This document shows positions 32,301-45,800 of a stretch of 64,000 nucleotides of DNA, piece after piece; the first letter of the stretch is position 1, and each line of letters opens with the position of its first letter. The position numbers and the translations under genes are program-made. The notes below the pieces were generated by a model. It had not been told where the DNA came from. It saw only the letters and a program-made list of their open reading frames with translations, and made no database searches. Source of the stretch: Aurifilum marmelostoma (lineage: Eukaryota; Ascomycota; Sordariomycetes; Diaporthales; Cryphonectriaceae); the NCBI GenBank assembly GCA_027559495.1, contig JAMXSV010000029.1, positions 62,001-126,000 on the forward strand. The letters are read 5' to 3'.

Positions 32301-35300
32301 ACGGCTAGCCAAGGTACAGCAGTAGTGGCATGGAGGCGATATCGAGCAGCACAGTACCATCTCGCTCATCGTAGTCGTACAGTACTAATGTACCGCGGTG
32401 GCACCATTTCCCATCCCTATGTAGAGGTGCGCAGCGCATGTTCGACATGTCACCCACCACCCTGCTGAGCATTCGGCAGGCTAGTTAACAACCACGATCA
32501 ACAGGCAGATCAGATCGACCTTGGGGCATGGTTGCGTTGAGAGGGGGGGAAGCAAAATACGACCCAACCCTCATCCGATTTTACGGAGAGGGGGGGCGGA
32601 CGTTCACGAGATGATCGGCGGCGCATCGCGATAAGGGGGGTGGCATCCTGCGCCGACAAGAAGCATGCGTACGAGGCAGTGCTGCCATGCAGAATGCCAA
32701 TCGCTGGAACTTGCCATTTGCCCAAAAGGACTACTGCTTATTCGTATGGTATTTGCTCTTGTATAGTACTATCAGAAACCCTCCACGCATGGACGACTTC
32801 CTGTTAGTAGGACACCGGCCACCAAGATGCCGTTTCCCATGTTTGTCCTGTGTGTCTGGGTCAATGTGGCACTCTAAGACGAAACAGCTCGACAAACTGC
32901 TTGCCCTTTATGACGCACCCCTGATCCTCTCTGTGTCTGTCTCTTTCTCTTGTCGTAATCCTGTTAACATCTTGAGATGGGAGAATAGTAAGCTTCTCTC
33001 CCTTCCCATCACAATCTCGTCAGCCACCTGCGGGAGTCTCCACCTTTTTGTCTGCACATCGCGGATGTTATCCGAGACTTTTGCGACACCATAGGACTTC
33101 ACAACCTTTACCAAAGGCTGTGTGGATATGGAAGTCAAAGAGAAGGCGAATTAGGAAACAGTGGTCTCGAGGCTGCACGAAACTTTGCATTCTTGAGACG
33201 GTCACGGTATCATCTATCCAGAAACAGACCCCGTGCTAGCCACGAGATATTACCATGGTGATTCCTGTACATCCCAATGCGACGTGCATATCCCACCCTC
33301 GCTTCGCAGTCGAGCTTTGAACTTGTAAACCTCATCCGAAATGTTATGCCGACTCCTGTCTAGCTAATACCTTCACGAACAGAAATATGAGAAAGTGATC
33401 ACGAGTCTATCAACATGCAGATGTGCCCGAGTCTCGAGCAATATGCTTCAGCACCCGTCTCCCTTGTTGTTACTAGACAAGCTCATGTCCTGAGGCCGTG
33501 CCTATGTGTATGTTGTATTCGTTCGCGAGCCCTTCATGGGATAGATCGACGTACTCCCCCAAGCGATGAAGTTCATACCTTGGGTTGTAAGATGAACAGT
33601 AGCCCTCCGCTGATCGCCCTTGATTCAGAAAGGTCACGAATTGTCCCTGCCCAGCGCCATTCCCCAGCCATCACGCATCGTGTTCGGAGCATGTTTAAAA
33701 TGTAGCCTGCTCAGCAAAGAGATTGAGACCTCAACACGGAGTGATGACAGGTGCCAGGTCTGCAATCTTTGAAGAACATATTTGGTATGACCGGGCGGGC
33801 CCCTTGGTCTTGATTCAGCAGCCAAGACACTCCCATTCAAGGCCTTGATCATGATGAAGTATTCCTCGTCGCAACCTTATTCTCTCCCTTGGTAGACTTC
33901 ATGCAATATATACTTCATCTCACCCCTGCGTTCAGATCTATTGAATTCTCTATAAAGTTGTAGCAGCTGCGTCCGTGTTGGCTATGACCACCCATAAAGA
34001 GCCACAAATCTAGCTATCACCAAAAGCGTAGATGCATTAATCAGATGACAAAGTGTATTTCGCAGGGGAGGCATTTGAAGAGGGAATAAGAAAAGACCAA
34101 CCCTAAGCCTCACCTATAGAGGCATAGTCATTAAGTATCCTCGTCCCGATATGGCGTCCATCAGAGGTCTTCCAATCGAGAACCTTGAGTGCGGGAGGAA
34201 AGAATGGCTGACTCACAAGTTATTTGAGGCTCTATCCTTGAACGGTAACCTGATGAGAACTTCACTATATATACCTGTTGCGTATTCTTGACGCATGGAT
34301 GGTGTCAGCCTTCGTGTTCAACGGACAATCTGTCATGCCATGGAAATGATGGCGGAAATGATCTTATGTTAGCCATTGGCGGGAGCGGGAGTGTCTCGAC
34401 CAAAATTCGGAATGAGGAATCGTTGTAACCTGTAGCAAGCCTTTTCGACATATTAGAAAGCTTTCCTAGATCAGGAAGTTAGCTATTCGATACTAAGACC
34501 GTATTCTTATAGGAAGCCTTGGTCTTGATCGTACAGGGAAATGCATTATGAGAAGAGTGGGAGGATCCTGTAAGTTCTTGCTCATCCCAAAGGCATCACT
34601 TAAACTCAACATCTTACGAATCATCTATGACAAGTGAGTCAACGTAAGTAGTTGAAGAGAGAGAAAAACACATTTTGACAGACCAGATCACCGTTGATTT
34701 GCAAAAGGCTATTATTAGTGATTCAAATCCCAAGCATCACAGTGACCACAAGGAAGCTCATAATCTATGACAATCTGACCTCATAATTACCGGGCACGAG
34801 ACATATCCATCAAGACTTGCTTACCAGCATCTGCAGTGCACTAATTATGTTCCTGAGGAACAGAGAATTTGAAAGCTCAGTCTTCATGGCATGACATTGG
34901 TGATCCGTAGGCACATTTCAAATGAGTAAAAAGAAAACCGCACACCTACCTGGCTAGAGACAACATCCACTCAAGTATTTCTCGATCTCATCCCCAATCA
35001 GCTCTATTCCTGCTGTGGAAAATCATCTGTTTGAATCTAAACAATTCTTCAAGGGCCAATTCATCCGCTCGTGCCAGAGCTTCGTTGCTCAAGGGGGCTA
35101 GAGACGAACATGAACTTGTGTGTTCATCATTACAAGCGTCCGAACTCTAGATCAAAGTGCCTGGCCGACGAGACCAGCTGTGATTTCTTTCAGGATCTCA
35201 TCGATAATTCGGTTATCCCATCAATCGTCCTTTGACTTCCGGATGATTGTACGTAATTATAAAGAGCAGTGATTCCACAAACTGCGTGTTCTTAATCCCT

Positions 35301-36302
35301 CAGAAAGAACTAGACCTCGCAACACCGCGCCGGTAATCTTCAAGTCCAAGTCGAAACCCCTCCAGCCCAAAGGAAGAAGCATGAAAATTTGATCACCTCC
35401 ATATCAAACATCAATACGCTCTCTCACCAGGGAAGACAAAGCGGGCAACAGGAAACGGGCCGTTTCTGTCTTGTACAATTAAGTAGTTTGCTGAAGTGTG
35501 GGGCTTCTCCGCGTTGACGTGCTTTGGCCGCTGGCGTTCGTCATGCGCTTTATCTCCGGGACGCAGGTCAGCCCATCCATGAGGTGCAAGGCAGAGGCTG
35601 TACGGTCTCAACAGCTTTTGCTTGTTGGAAACGTAACTTGTACCACTGAAGGGATGGATATTTGCCCCGAACCAGGACCTTCATTATTTCTACGCCATCC
35701 AGTGCGTGGCGACCTATGTGGCGGGCGGCTCAAAAGCTTAAAGGGAAATATACGTTTGATGAATACTGCCAGGTTGTAAGACCAAGTCGGGACAAGCAAT
35801 AGACTAAATTGCCCAAGCATGACTCTCTTTGGAAACCGTCTCGTAAGCCGAATTGGGCCATAGCTTCGTATGGCCGTCCATATCCAGATGCCTACTCTAC
35901 GAACCATGTGTGTCGCTTGCATGAGAGGCCATGCTTGATCCATGAAGTTCTCAGGGGAAAGGGGAGAGAGAGGTGGAGGGGGTGCAGTACCATAATACCT
36001 ATCCTTTTTTTCTCAACGGCTATCGCCCATGGTCCACATTGCGTGCTTGCAGGCTAGCTATGGCACCTTGCATGACCTGGATATCTGATTCGCCGAGACA
36101 GGGCTTACCAGGACCTTCAAGCCTGTAGGTATGGAAGATCACCGTAGACGAACCTCTGCGTCGGTATAAGTCTAGCCCGCTTGGACGTTGGGCGAGCCTG
36201 TGTGTCGGGACCTATTGCTACTTAGTAGTCAATTCTCCTGCGCAAGTCACGTTCCGCAAGGCAAGACGAAGTCGCCCGTCCAGCAGCCAGACCCAGAGAA
36301 CG
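29385..36302. other. 6.9 kb gene-free divergent intergenic region
   Basis: Lies between two divergently read genes. The left part is CT- or GA-rich with homopolymers, as in promoters. From 33853 to 35410 no open frame of 60 codons exists on either strand, which is unusually stop-dense for this genome. I looked for relics of transposases, P450s and transporters and could not assign any. The leftward 123-codon frame at 30894-31265 is Lys/Arg-rich and unassigned. Confidence 0.5.
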
Positions 36303-38134
36303 ATGGCCTCAAGTAGAGATCACGAGATCGACAAGGAGACGGGCCTGCCAGGCCCCGTGGCTGCCGCGGCTCCTTCGACTGCGGGCGACTATGGCATCGA
36401 GAGCAGCTCGGACGACGCGCTCGACGACAATTATGAGGTGTTCAAGGCCACGGCGGAAACTGAGTTTGGGGAGGCGGAAGCGAAGCAGACTCTCAGGAAA
36501 ATTGACAAGCGCATCGTGCCGGTGCTGATTGTTACCTATTTCTTGCAGTATCTGGACAAGAGTAAGTCGTGCTTTTACTCCTCCTCTCCTACATATACAT
36601 AACGAACAGACTTTTTTTGGTCATATATAAGGAAGGAAAAAGAATCTCCCATGCCTGGACTGGAGGCGGCTGACGAGACATGAGCGTTATAGACTCGCTC
36701 AACTTCGCCAGCGAGTTCGGCCTCAAGACCGGTACTCACCTGTATGGGCAGGACTACTCGTGGCTGAGTTCCATCTTCTACTTCGGCTACCTGATCGCGC
36801 AGTTCCCAGCCGCGTACGCGCTCCAGACCCTCCCGATCGGCAAGTTCGTGTCCATCGCCACCATCACATGGGGTGCCATCCTCATGACGACGCCCGGATG
36901 CTCGTCCTTCGGCGGGATCGCGACGAATCGCTTCTTCCTAGGGGTGACGGAGGCGACCGTTAACCCGGCGTTTGTGCTGATCATGAGCGTCTGGTACACC
37001 TCGGCCGAGCAGCCGCTGCGCCTGGAGTCGTACTACTGCACCAACGGGCTGGCGACCATGTTCGGCGGCCTGATCGGCTACGCGGTGGGCCACATCACGA
37101 CGGGCCTCCCGCAGTGGATGTACGTCTTCATCATCTTCGGCGCCATCAGCTTCGTGTGGGGCATCGTGTCGCTGCTCGTGCTGCCGGACCTCCCCTCGAC
37201 GGCCAAGTTCCTGACGCAGCGCGAGAGGGCCATCGCCATCGACCGGGTCAGCCGCAACAGGCAGGGCGTCAAGAACCGACACTTTCGAAAGTACCAGGCG
37301 GTGCAGTGCGCCAGGGACCCCAAGACGTGGGTGCTGTTCGTCATGGCGGTCGGCGCGCAGGTGCCCAACAGCGCGCTGACCAGCTTCACGAGCATCATCA
37401 TCGACAGCTTCGGGTTCGGCACCCTCGGCTCGCAGTACCTGCAGATCCCGGGCGGCGCGGTGCAGTTCCTGGCGCTGCTCTTCGGCGGCTGGGTGTGCAC
37501 GCGGTGGCCACAGAGCAGGTGCATCACGATGATTGTGGCCAATACGATCTGTATCATTGGCGCGGCGTTGCTGGTCGGGCTGCCGGATACCAACAAGGTG
37601 AGTTTATATCTTCCTGTTTGGCTGACCATGGACCAGAAATGACTGACCATCCCAGTGGGGCCGACTCGTCGCGCTCTGGCTATGCTACTTCCAGGGCCTG
37701 GGGTTCAGCATGTCCCTAACGATGGTCTCGTCCAATGTGGCCGGATATACCAAGAAGCAGCTCACCGGTGCTATCCTGTTCACAGGATACTGTGTTGGCA
37801 ACATCATCGGCCCGCAGACATTTATCTCCAGCGAAGCTCGTAAGTCTGACACCCTCTTTCCTCACCTAGTCCAGCTCCTCCCCTTCCTCATCAACCGAAG
37901 AGACGGCGGAACGCTGACCATCCCATCCTCACAGCTGGTTACCACAGTGCATACATTGCCATGCTGGTGGGATACACAGTGAAGCTGGCCATGGTAGTGG
38001 TGCTGTACGTCTACATGTACAGGTCGAACAAGGCTCGAGATGCTGCCGGGCACATTGACGACGCGGCAGCAATCGAGATGGGCATGCATGACCAGACGGA
38101 GTTGGACAACCCTGGATTCAGATACACCCTGTGA
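36303..38134 (+). CDS. MFS transporter, allantoate permease (Dal5/Tna1-like) family
   Basis: Plasma-membrane proton symporter type of the anion:cation symporter family, whose members import allantoate, nicotinate, pantothenate, biotin-type or other organic anions. The substrate cannot be told here. Four exons: 36303-36561, 36693-37597, 37656-37839 and 37935-38134, giving 515 residues and about 12 membrane helices. Family marks: KIDKRIVPVLIVTYFLQYLDKNSLNFA at the first helix, YSWLSSIFYFGYLIAQFPA, NRFFLGVTEATVNPAF, a central cytosolic loop (LTQRERAIAIDRV, NRQGVKN), then SSNVAGYTKKQLTGAILFTGYCVGNIIGPQTF. The N-terminal 70 residues are acidic and cytosolic. Splice donors are GTAAGT, GTGAGT and GTAAGT. 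Confidence 0.92.
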
Positions 38135-38935
38135 AGAGAGAGAGGGTCTTGTCAGCAATAGGCGTCCCTTGTGCTTTCTTTTTGCGTTCAATAATATTTT
38201 GATACCAATTCTGAGAGAACGAATGGTCGCGAGGAGAAGAATTGTCAAGTGGGCTGCATGCACACTGTTTGAAACCATGCCACCAGGTGATGACATGGCC
38301 CTGCTTGCTGCAGTTGATTGACAATCTGCCATACATGCATGTCTGTCTCGTTCAGTGTCCTGACCTCAGCAGCTGGGCTACGTCCTCGCGTGGGACCTCG
38401 AAACTCTTCTGTTTCTGTGGGGTGTGGGGCCCTTGTCCAGGACTGACGTTCAGAGGGGTTGGTCTAAGCCTAAAGAAGGTAGAGCGATGACGGCATGTAC
38501 AGAGGCGCCAGGACCCGACCTTGCTCCTGCTGCAAGCTTGCCTGGGGCCCTGCCGTGCTGTGGGAAAGACTTGCATATGCGCTGCAAATCAGGTCCAACC
38601 ACTACGTATTGTTAGCCTGTCTCGAACCGACGACGTACTGTTCCTTGCACGAACTCGAACATCTCTTGTGATTAATCTGTGCGAGTTCCTCCGTCACTTT
38701 TCGGTTCTCTGGTCCTTTTCTCCATTTTGTGTGTGAAACTTGTTCTCCTTTTTCGAGAGGCCTCAGTGTGTTCACCGCATCCAAGACTCTCTAGCTGCAT
38801 AGCTGTTCCTCCGCCGCTTCCTCTTCCTCCTCCTCCTCCTCCTCCTCCGTTGTTGCATTGGGTTCACCACAACAAGACCAGCCATATTCGCCCCCCAGAT
38901 AATACTACAGTCTAGTCCTGCACCCACAAGAAGCC
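38135..38935. promoter_or_regulatory. Promoter region of phosphatidylserine synthase
   Basis: Between two rightward genes: the 3' flank of the MFS gene and the promoter of phosphatidylserine synthase. A CT-rich block with (TCC)n at 38826-38848 lies about 90 bp before the start codon, where fungal transcription usually begins. Confidence 0.45.
38826..38848. repeat. (TCC)n microsatellite
   Basis: Seven to eight TCC units in the CT-rich promoter or leader of the phosphatidylserine synthase gene. Confidence 0.85.
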
Positions 38936-39859
38936 ATGTCGAAACGTGCCTCCGCGGTGGCCTCGTCCAACGGCGACGCCAAGAAGGACCTGGTCGACTC
39001 CTGTACGTCCCTCTTTCCCCTCCTCCCCTATTGCCCCTCCATATCCCACAACAAGATACACATGCTAACACGCCGGTGATTAAAATCCAGCCTACGACAA
39101 GCAAAAGAACCTTCTCTCCTCCGAGGTGGGCCACTTCTCCCTCATCCGCGCCCTGCACCTCGCCGACCTCATCACGGAGCTCAACGGCTTCTGCGGCATC
39201 ATGTCCGTCTTCTCTTCCATGCGCTATCTCCTCGGCGACCCCGCCTCGCTCGGCAACCTGTACACCGCCCTCGCCTTCCTGCCCTTTGGCCTGTTCTTCG
39301 ACTTCATGGACGGCAAGGTCGCCCGCTGGCGCAAGAAGAGCAGCATGATGGGCCAGGAGCTGGACAGCCTCGCTGACCTGGTATGTTTCTATAACCCCCC
39401 CCTGGAGGAAGAAGAAATAAAAAGAACCCATATACTTCCCTTTCTCCGTTCTCTTGGAAAATCACAAGCTGACAACAACCGCAAACAGATCTCCTTCGGC
39501 CTCGCCCCCGCCGTAGTCGCCTTCGCCATCGGCCTCCGCACCCCCCCCTCGACCACCTCCTCCTCGCCTTCTTCGTGCTGTGCGGCCTGACCCGCCTCGC
39601 GCGCTTCAACGTAACCGCCACTGCCATCCCCAAGGATGCCACCGGCAAGGCTCGCTATTTTGAGGGCACCCCGATCCCCACCTCGCTCGGTCTCGACGCC
39701 ATGATGGCCTACTGGGTCTACAGCGGCAGCATCCACGACAGCCTGCCCGGCGGCCTCTGGTTTGCTGGGTCTGCGCTCGAGGTTCACCCCGTCGTTCTGC
39801 TGTGGGTCGTTCATGGCTGCTTGATGACGAGCAAGACAATCCATATCCCGAAGCCTTGA
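38936..39859 (+). CDS. CHO1: Phosphatidylserine synthase (CDP-diacylglycerol + serine), frame-broken
   Basis: Makes phosphatidylserine from CDP-diacylglycerol and L-serine in the ER membrane, the entry to the fungal PS-PE-PC route. Three exons: 38936-39002, 39091-39380 and 39489-39859. The CDP-alcohol phosphotransferase motif is complete: DFMDGKVARWRKKSSMMG followed by QELDSLAD. After FGLAPAVVAFAIGLRT the frame breaks in a run of eight C at 39541-39548. The next frame resumes with LDHLLLAFFVLCGLTRLARFN, and the gene ends normally (HGCLMTSKTIHIPKP). Six C, or nine with an extra proline, would restore the frame and give about 241 residues. An error in base calling is the simplest reading, since this enzyme is broadly needed. 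Confidence 0.88.
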
Positions 39860-40483
39860 GAAAGCGCAGGAAGGTGTTGCTTGGCTCCATCTCCCTTGGG
39901 TCTCTCTGCTCGTCTTTCATGCCGGTGACAATGAGGAAGTGATTTCTCCAGCGGTAGGGAGACCAGAGCAGGATGTGGCCCGGCTGCTGGGGGCAGGCAG
40001 GAGAGATGAGTAGAAAGAAGGGGTGAGTCTGGAAGCAGTAGTTGAATTCATTCCATGGGTCGGCGGCATTGGAGAATAGTAGCACATCACAGGACATGCG
40101 AGAGAAAGAGATGCACTTACTGCTACAGAGGGGGATTCGGCGTGGGCATTTTTATTTGGTGATGGTGATACCTTTCTTGTTTAGTATACGCACAACTCGG
40201 GGGAGAAATTAAAAAAAGGGAAGTTACAAATAAACCGGGTCTTCTCTCTTGCACCCTTAGATACGATGGCAATAGAAAAGAAACCCCAGGACGTCTCAGC
40301 TACAGTGACCTTTGTCTTCTCATGGACCTGTGGACCTGTGTGTTTGGCAAGGAAATAGTAGTCTTGCGAATTGTTGGTGACTTTACTTTGAACCATCTTA
40401 CATAACTATCATACAGGGGACAGGCTTGATGAACCCCCCGTACTAGCTCACTGCTGCCCGATCTGAAGAGCCGGCAGAGTCTC
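39860..40483. other. Convergent 3' region of CHO1 and eIF2B epsilon
   Basis: The two neighbours end towards each other. No gene or strong terminator structure is seen. Confidence 0.5.
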
Positions 40484-42828
40484 CTAGTCACTGTCATCGT
40501 CTTCATCATCATCATCCTCTTCCTCGTCGCTGCTCTCCTCCAGCCAGTCCACCAGGACCTTGCACCGAGCTCTCACCCCGCTCATGGTCTCGCCCTCAGC
40601 AGCACGCTTGTCACCCCACCACGCCAGGATGCCATCCTCCTCCACGACATCGCCGTTGTACATGCGCTGCAGCATTGCCGCGAGGAGTGTGCCCAGCCGC
40701 ACGGTCTCGACCTCGTCGGCATGCGACACCAGGCTCTTTTGCACGGCCATGATGAACTCGACCTGCTCCGCCACGCTGCCGCTGCCGACGCCGACCTCCC
40801 GCAGGAACTTGGCCGCACCAATCTTGGCCGCGACGGCCTGCTCTGCTGCTTTGGCCGGCTCCAGCGGTCCGCCGTGCTCGGCGGACAGGAGCTCCACTGC
40901 CCGCCGGACGAACGCCGCCGCTACTGCCCGCCGGACAGAGGCATCAGAGGCATCCTGGCCCAGTCGCAGGCCCATGAACTCGAGTTTCGCGCCCTCGAAA
41001 TCGTCGGCATCTCCGCGCAGTGCGTCCAGAAGCCCGTGGACGGCCTCCTTGTGGAACGCGGCCTTGTTGATGCCGGAACCTGAGTCGTCCGAGGCAAAGG
41101 ATGAGAGGCGCGACCGGGCCGACTTGTCGAGGGGCTCACCGGACTCGTCGTCTTCTGAGTCGGTATCAACCTCGGACGAAAGCGTGGACACCGAGGAGGT
41201 GGAGATGTTGAAATTTGCTACCGAGTAGATGAGTTGTTTCTGAAGCTGACTTGGGTCGGTAGGGTCAGTTTCCTCGTCATCTTCCTCGTATTTGTAGATG
41301 GCGCCTTTGCCCTTTGGCCCGAGAAGCTTGAGGTCGGCTTTTACCGGGGTCCGGTCGTGTGCAAGCACGGAGAGTACTGTGGATGGTGGTATCGAGATGT
41401 TGTTGCTGATGGTCACGTCGAAGGAGATGAGTGAGCCTGCGCCGATGGTACAATTCTTGCCCACAGTTGCTGAGGTGCCAAGTATGGATCGTGTGACTGT
41501 GGCTCCGTCCTCGATTGTCACGTCGTCCCAGATGTAGCTGTCCTCGATCGTCACGTTCTGTCCAATAAAGCAGCGTCTTCCGATTACGCTGTTTTTTATG
41601 CTTGTGCCGCTGCCAACCGTGGTTCTGGAGCCAAATACCGACTTTGAGATGTCTGTGTCCGACTCGAACAGGACGCCCTTTTCTCGCAGGACGCTGCCTT
41701 TGTACATGACATATGAGTGGCCAGAGACCAGGTTCGAGTCGGGAACGAGGGGATAGGTCCAACGGCCGAGCACGTCCCGAGTGATGGAGTTGTACATCTG
41801 CAGGTTGCTGGCTCGTGCTGCATAGCCCTCGTCCACAATCTCGGTGTAGATGAACTTGCCGTTCAGCTCCCAGTCCTTGAGGACACCATGCAGGAAATTC
41901 TTTCTGGGCAGCTCGTAGTCGAAGCTCTCTGACCATAGCGCCAGCACGTCGGGCGTGCAGATGTCGATACCGGGGTCGATCAGGTCGGTTCGGATCTCTA
42001 CAGCCTCGTGTTCAAAAATCATGGGGTCCAGGACGGCGTAGTGGTCGCTCTGTAGAGGGCTCATCTCCTCGTAATGCAGACACCTGCCTGTGGTCGACTC
42101 CACGGCGAAGATTGGTGTTATGCCCTTTGACTTTGTCCTGTGCTCACCCAGGCCGCCAGATCTCAGCACGACGGTCATGACGGCCTCCCGGTTTGCCTCG
42201 CGCCGTGCCTTGTGCTTTGCCAGAGCAGTTTCCAGCCGGATGTTTGCCACGCAGTCGCCGTGGACAAGTATGAAGTCTCCCGAGATCAGGCCCCGCCCGT
42301 CCAGGTCGCGCAGGAAGTCGCCGACCGAGCTCGCGTCGGAAACCCGAATGAAATCGACAGAGGAGAAAGGGTTGATCTTGCTGGTAGGGCTCCAGCGCGG
42401 ATGGTCGTTGATGTAGGTCTCGATCTGTTCCGTGTGGGAGCCTGTGTAGACGATCACCTCCTGGACCCCGTTCATGTCCAGGAGCTCGAGGGTATACTCG
42501 ATCAGAGGCGTGTTGGCAAGGGGCAGGAGACACTGTGGGAGGAGGGGCAAGAGTCAGCGCAAGATGTGACGGATTTGCGAGGACTTGTTGATGAGGGCGC
42601 ATACTCTTGGCTTCTCGAGGCTGAAGGGCACGAAGCGGTCCTGAAAGTAGTCTGCTAGTATCTGAAGACATACTGATCGTCAGCTGGTGTGGCCACAGCA
42701 GTGATGCCCTCTGTGGCATAAGAACTCACGACTGCCTGGAGGACATCCTCGCGCTGCTCGTCATTGCCAGCCTTTCCGGAGGGCTTTTTGCCCTTGGCGG
42801 CAGCTGCTTTGCCGCTCTTCTGTGACAT
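40484..42828 (-). CDS. GCD6: Translation initiation factor eIF2B subunit epsilon
   Basis: Catalytic subunit of the guanine-nucleotide exchange factor that recharges eIF2 with GTP. Three exons: 42730-42828, 42605-42661 (57 nt) and 40484-42532, giving 734 residues. The Lys-rich N-terminus is followed by a nucleotidyltransferase-like domain (DYFQDRFVPFSLEKPRCLLPLANTPLIEYTLELL), then a left-handed beta-helix of hexapeptide repeats (VFGSRTTVGSGTSIKNSVIG, IGQNVTIEDSYIWDDVTIEDGA). An acidic Ser-rich linker leads to the C-terminal W2 catalytic domain (about 560-734), which ends in the usual acidic-aromatic tail (WLEESSDEEEDDDD). Start at ATG 42828; no other ATG gives the conserved first exon. Confidence 0.95.
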
Positions 42829-45800
42829 TGCTCAGTTGTGGATCTGCGAAATGATCAGAAGTAGGTGCTGAAGACTATGAGGGGGCTGAGCAAGAGACTA
42901 TTGTGGTCGTCGTGCTAAGAAATGTGTATTCATTGTTCCTGGAGGTTGATCGGTGGGATGGATGGTGGGGTTGTTTCTGGCCCTGGCAGTGAGTGACTCA
43001 ATGGTTTGAGGTCCCGGGTGGAAAAAAATAAGTGGGCACTGGGGGGTAAGGTACTTAGTGCGGGACCTGCCGCCCTGGACCAGCATCCCTGCCATCAAGA
43101 AGAACATGCCACTAACATCATAGTGAACCTCACCACACTTTCAACACGATACACTGGACATCTTCTCGTTGTCATGCATTATACATGAGCTGTTCTCACA
43201 TATTATTGCCATTGATGACACCTCTAGGAACCCGAGCTATCATTCTCGCAGTCATAATACATTCAGGTCTTCCGCCAGCATGTTAGGTGCATCCTCAATC
43301 TGAGTTGTTCAATGGGCCTTCTCAACCATCCTTGCAGTCGTCCCCAGAAAAGAACCTCACGTGTATGCCTACGAGAACCTTGTTTATGCTCTATTTTCAG
43401 TATACCGAGGGGTATAGGCATCGCCACTAGACAGACAATAGACCCAAGCCCTGCACCCATGCAGAGGCAAGGTTTATGACAGATTCGTGTGACAGGTTCG
43501 TCTATCCAATTGGAGTGTATCTTAGCATAGACAATGACTTGGAGGATGTAGGCTCCAAAGCTTGTGGGGCATGGTTGCAGGTGTCTTTTTCACGCTGTTA
43601 CTTGGCAAGCAGGAGCAGACTGAAAAGAACGCTGATGTAGCGCGAGACTGATACACAAGAGGAATGTGCGGTTGGTACGATATACTCCAGGCAACGGTCT
43701 TCCAGGGCTCTCGCTCTCGTGCAGCAGCTCAGTGTCATCATCATCACAACAGACAGAATAGCCACCCCTTCTGAATCATAGACTCTTCGCAACTGAGTAC
43801 TTAGGTATAGATAGTAAATGTTGTAGCATGGCCTGCATTCCTGCCATGACTAGGGACGACAGCTTTGATGCCCATAGACAGCAAGCACCAGCTGGCTAAT
43901 GCAGTGTGGTCTAGAAAATATGCATGCCGTCATCTTGAAAGCAGACTACGCTGGTTAGAACACGCGGGCAAGCGCCACTGTAAGCGCCATCTCGCACTCG
44001 CTGTCTGGATTGTACGAGTATTCTTGCTATCATGCGGGTTCATGAGACAGAAGGAGGAGAAAGGGAGGGGGGAAGGCTTGGGGGGGGGAGGCCAGTGTGC
44101 GTGAGCGAGAGATGAGACGAGAGATCCGATGATGCAGGCCATACCTGAAAATGGCAATCGCAAAGAGATAGATATAGACGAAGGACGAGATAGGACATGT
44201 AGAATTTTCCCCAGGAATGCACTGCTATTTGCTCACGAGTCAACTCTTGCCGGCAAAGGTACCCGCTCAGTGGTAATTTCTCATGGCGATGACAGTGACA
44301 AAAAGAAAGAAAGCAGTGGCGCAGGTTCCGCCTAACATAACGCCAGCCGCTCGTATAAAACAAGAATGAAGTTCCTCCGAGTGATGCTTAGGTTGGAGTA
44401 CTGAGGGGGGGGACGGACCTTGGCAAGACACTGTCCCCTCCCCCACGCCCCCGCGGGCAGATTCCAAGGTCTCGGGATGCCGGCTGCGTTTTCTTGTTGT
44501 TTTTTTTGGGTGACTACCATCCTCCTTGTTTTGACATGTGTGTGTCAGATGCATGAGCGCAGGCGGCGTCTGGCACCGATGTGGGTGTGTGGGGATGTGT
44601 GTGCGTGCGCTGGATCAGGAGACGAGAAACGAAAGACGTTTAGCCGAGTGCCGATCAGGTTCCCATGCGATGATGAGCTTCTCCTCTCGCATGTCCCATG
44701 CCAATTCACCTGGAAACAATATGTGAGATGTGATGACTGAAGGATCATCACATACACATCAATCACCAGACAGGCCAAGCCATGCCAGGGCCCGAAATCT
44801 AGAAGCCTCGAGACCCGCACAAGGCGTCTCAAACGGTCTGGGCCCTCGGGCCTCGCGCTCTGTGCTATAAGTACACACCACCACCATCTCCTCTAGCAAG
44901 TACTTGGTCATGTTAGGTAAGGAGGGGGCCGAGGGGAGTCGTATTCAGGCAGAAAGAATATCGATCAGGTTCTCGACCACCTCCAGGGTGCAGTCTTGTC
45001 GGCTGGTACAGAACCAATCCCCCCGGCCTCTTCCGTTCCTCTGCGCCTCCTCACAAAGACTGTTTCGGGTTTCTGAGGCAATCCAGATCATTATGATGTA
45101 AGGCGGTGGTTGTGAGGTGTTCGTCTCGTTCAATGTGACTGCATTTATTTTCTGTTTTTCTTCTCCTAAGCATTGAGATAGCCCAGACACGTACTTATTC
45201 TCACAAGCCAAAAAAAGAAAATAGGAAAGGGTCTGGCTGGGTCTGGGCAAAAGCCTCCGGTTCAAGACACTCTAGACCGCTGCACACATCCTTGTCTGTG
45301 TCACTTGTGATATGCCACACACCACTGGGGAGGGACCTGCGCGCAGGGATTGTTTCTCTTTGGTGTGTCGAGGGCTGAACCGCCGTCGATGGGGCTACTG
45401 TAGTTGACGTTGATGGCATTATAGTAATGATATAGAGTGGTATCTTTATGCTTGTACAGCTCGGATCAACGGGACACTGACCATCCGGAATGATGATGAA
45501 ATTGCCAGTTCCTTTCCCCCCCCTCCTCTTTTCTTCTCAGCTCTGAGTTCAAACGAACCCCAAAGGCACCCTTTTCTTCTCTTTTCCTCAGTCCACCGTC
45601 CTCCTCGCCCCCCTCCTCTCGGTTCCTCGACTGTTATGCGCGGGACAGAGTACACACAGAAAGACGGAAAATACCACAAACACACACGCATACACACACA
45701 CAAATACGACACACAAGTCTAACCTTCGTGCAAGGGCGCATCGGCAAGGGAAACCCGCATCAAACAACCCCTCTCCCCTCTCTCTTCTTACTCTGCCCCC

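Noticed and set aside
34940..35420. Cytochrome P450 relic on the minus strand
   Set aside because: A short HPEVKGRL-like string is not enough; no heme-binding or ExxR motif could be traced nearby.
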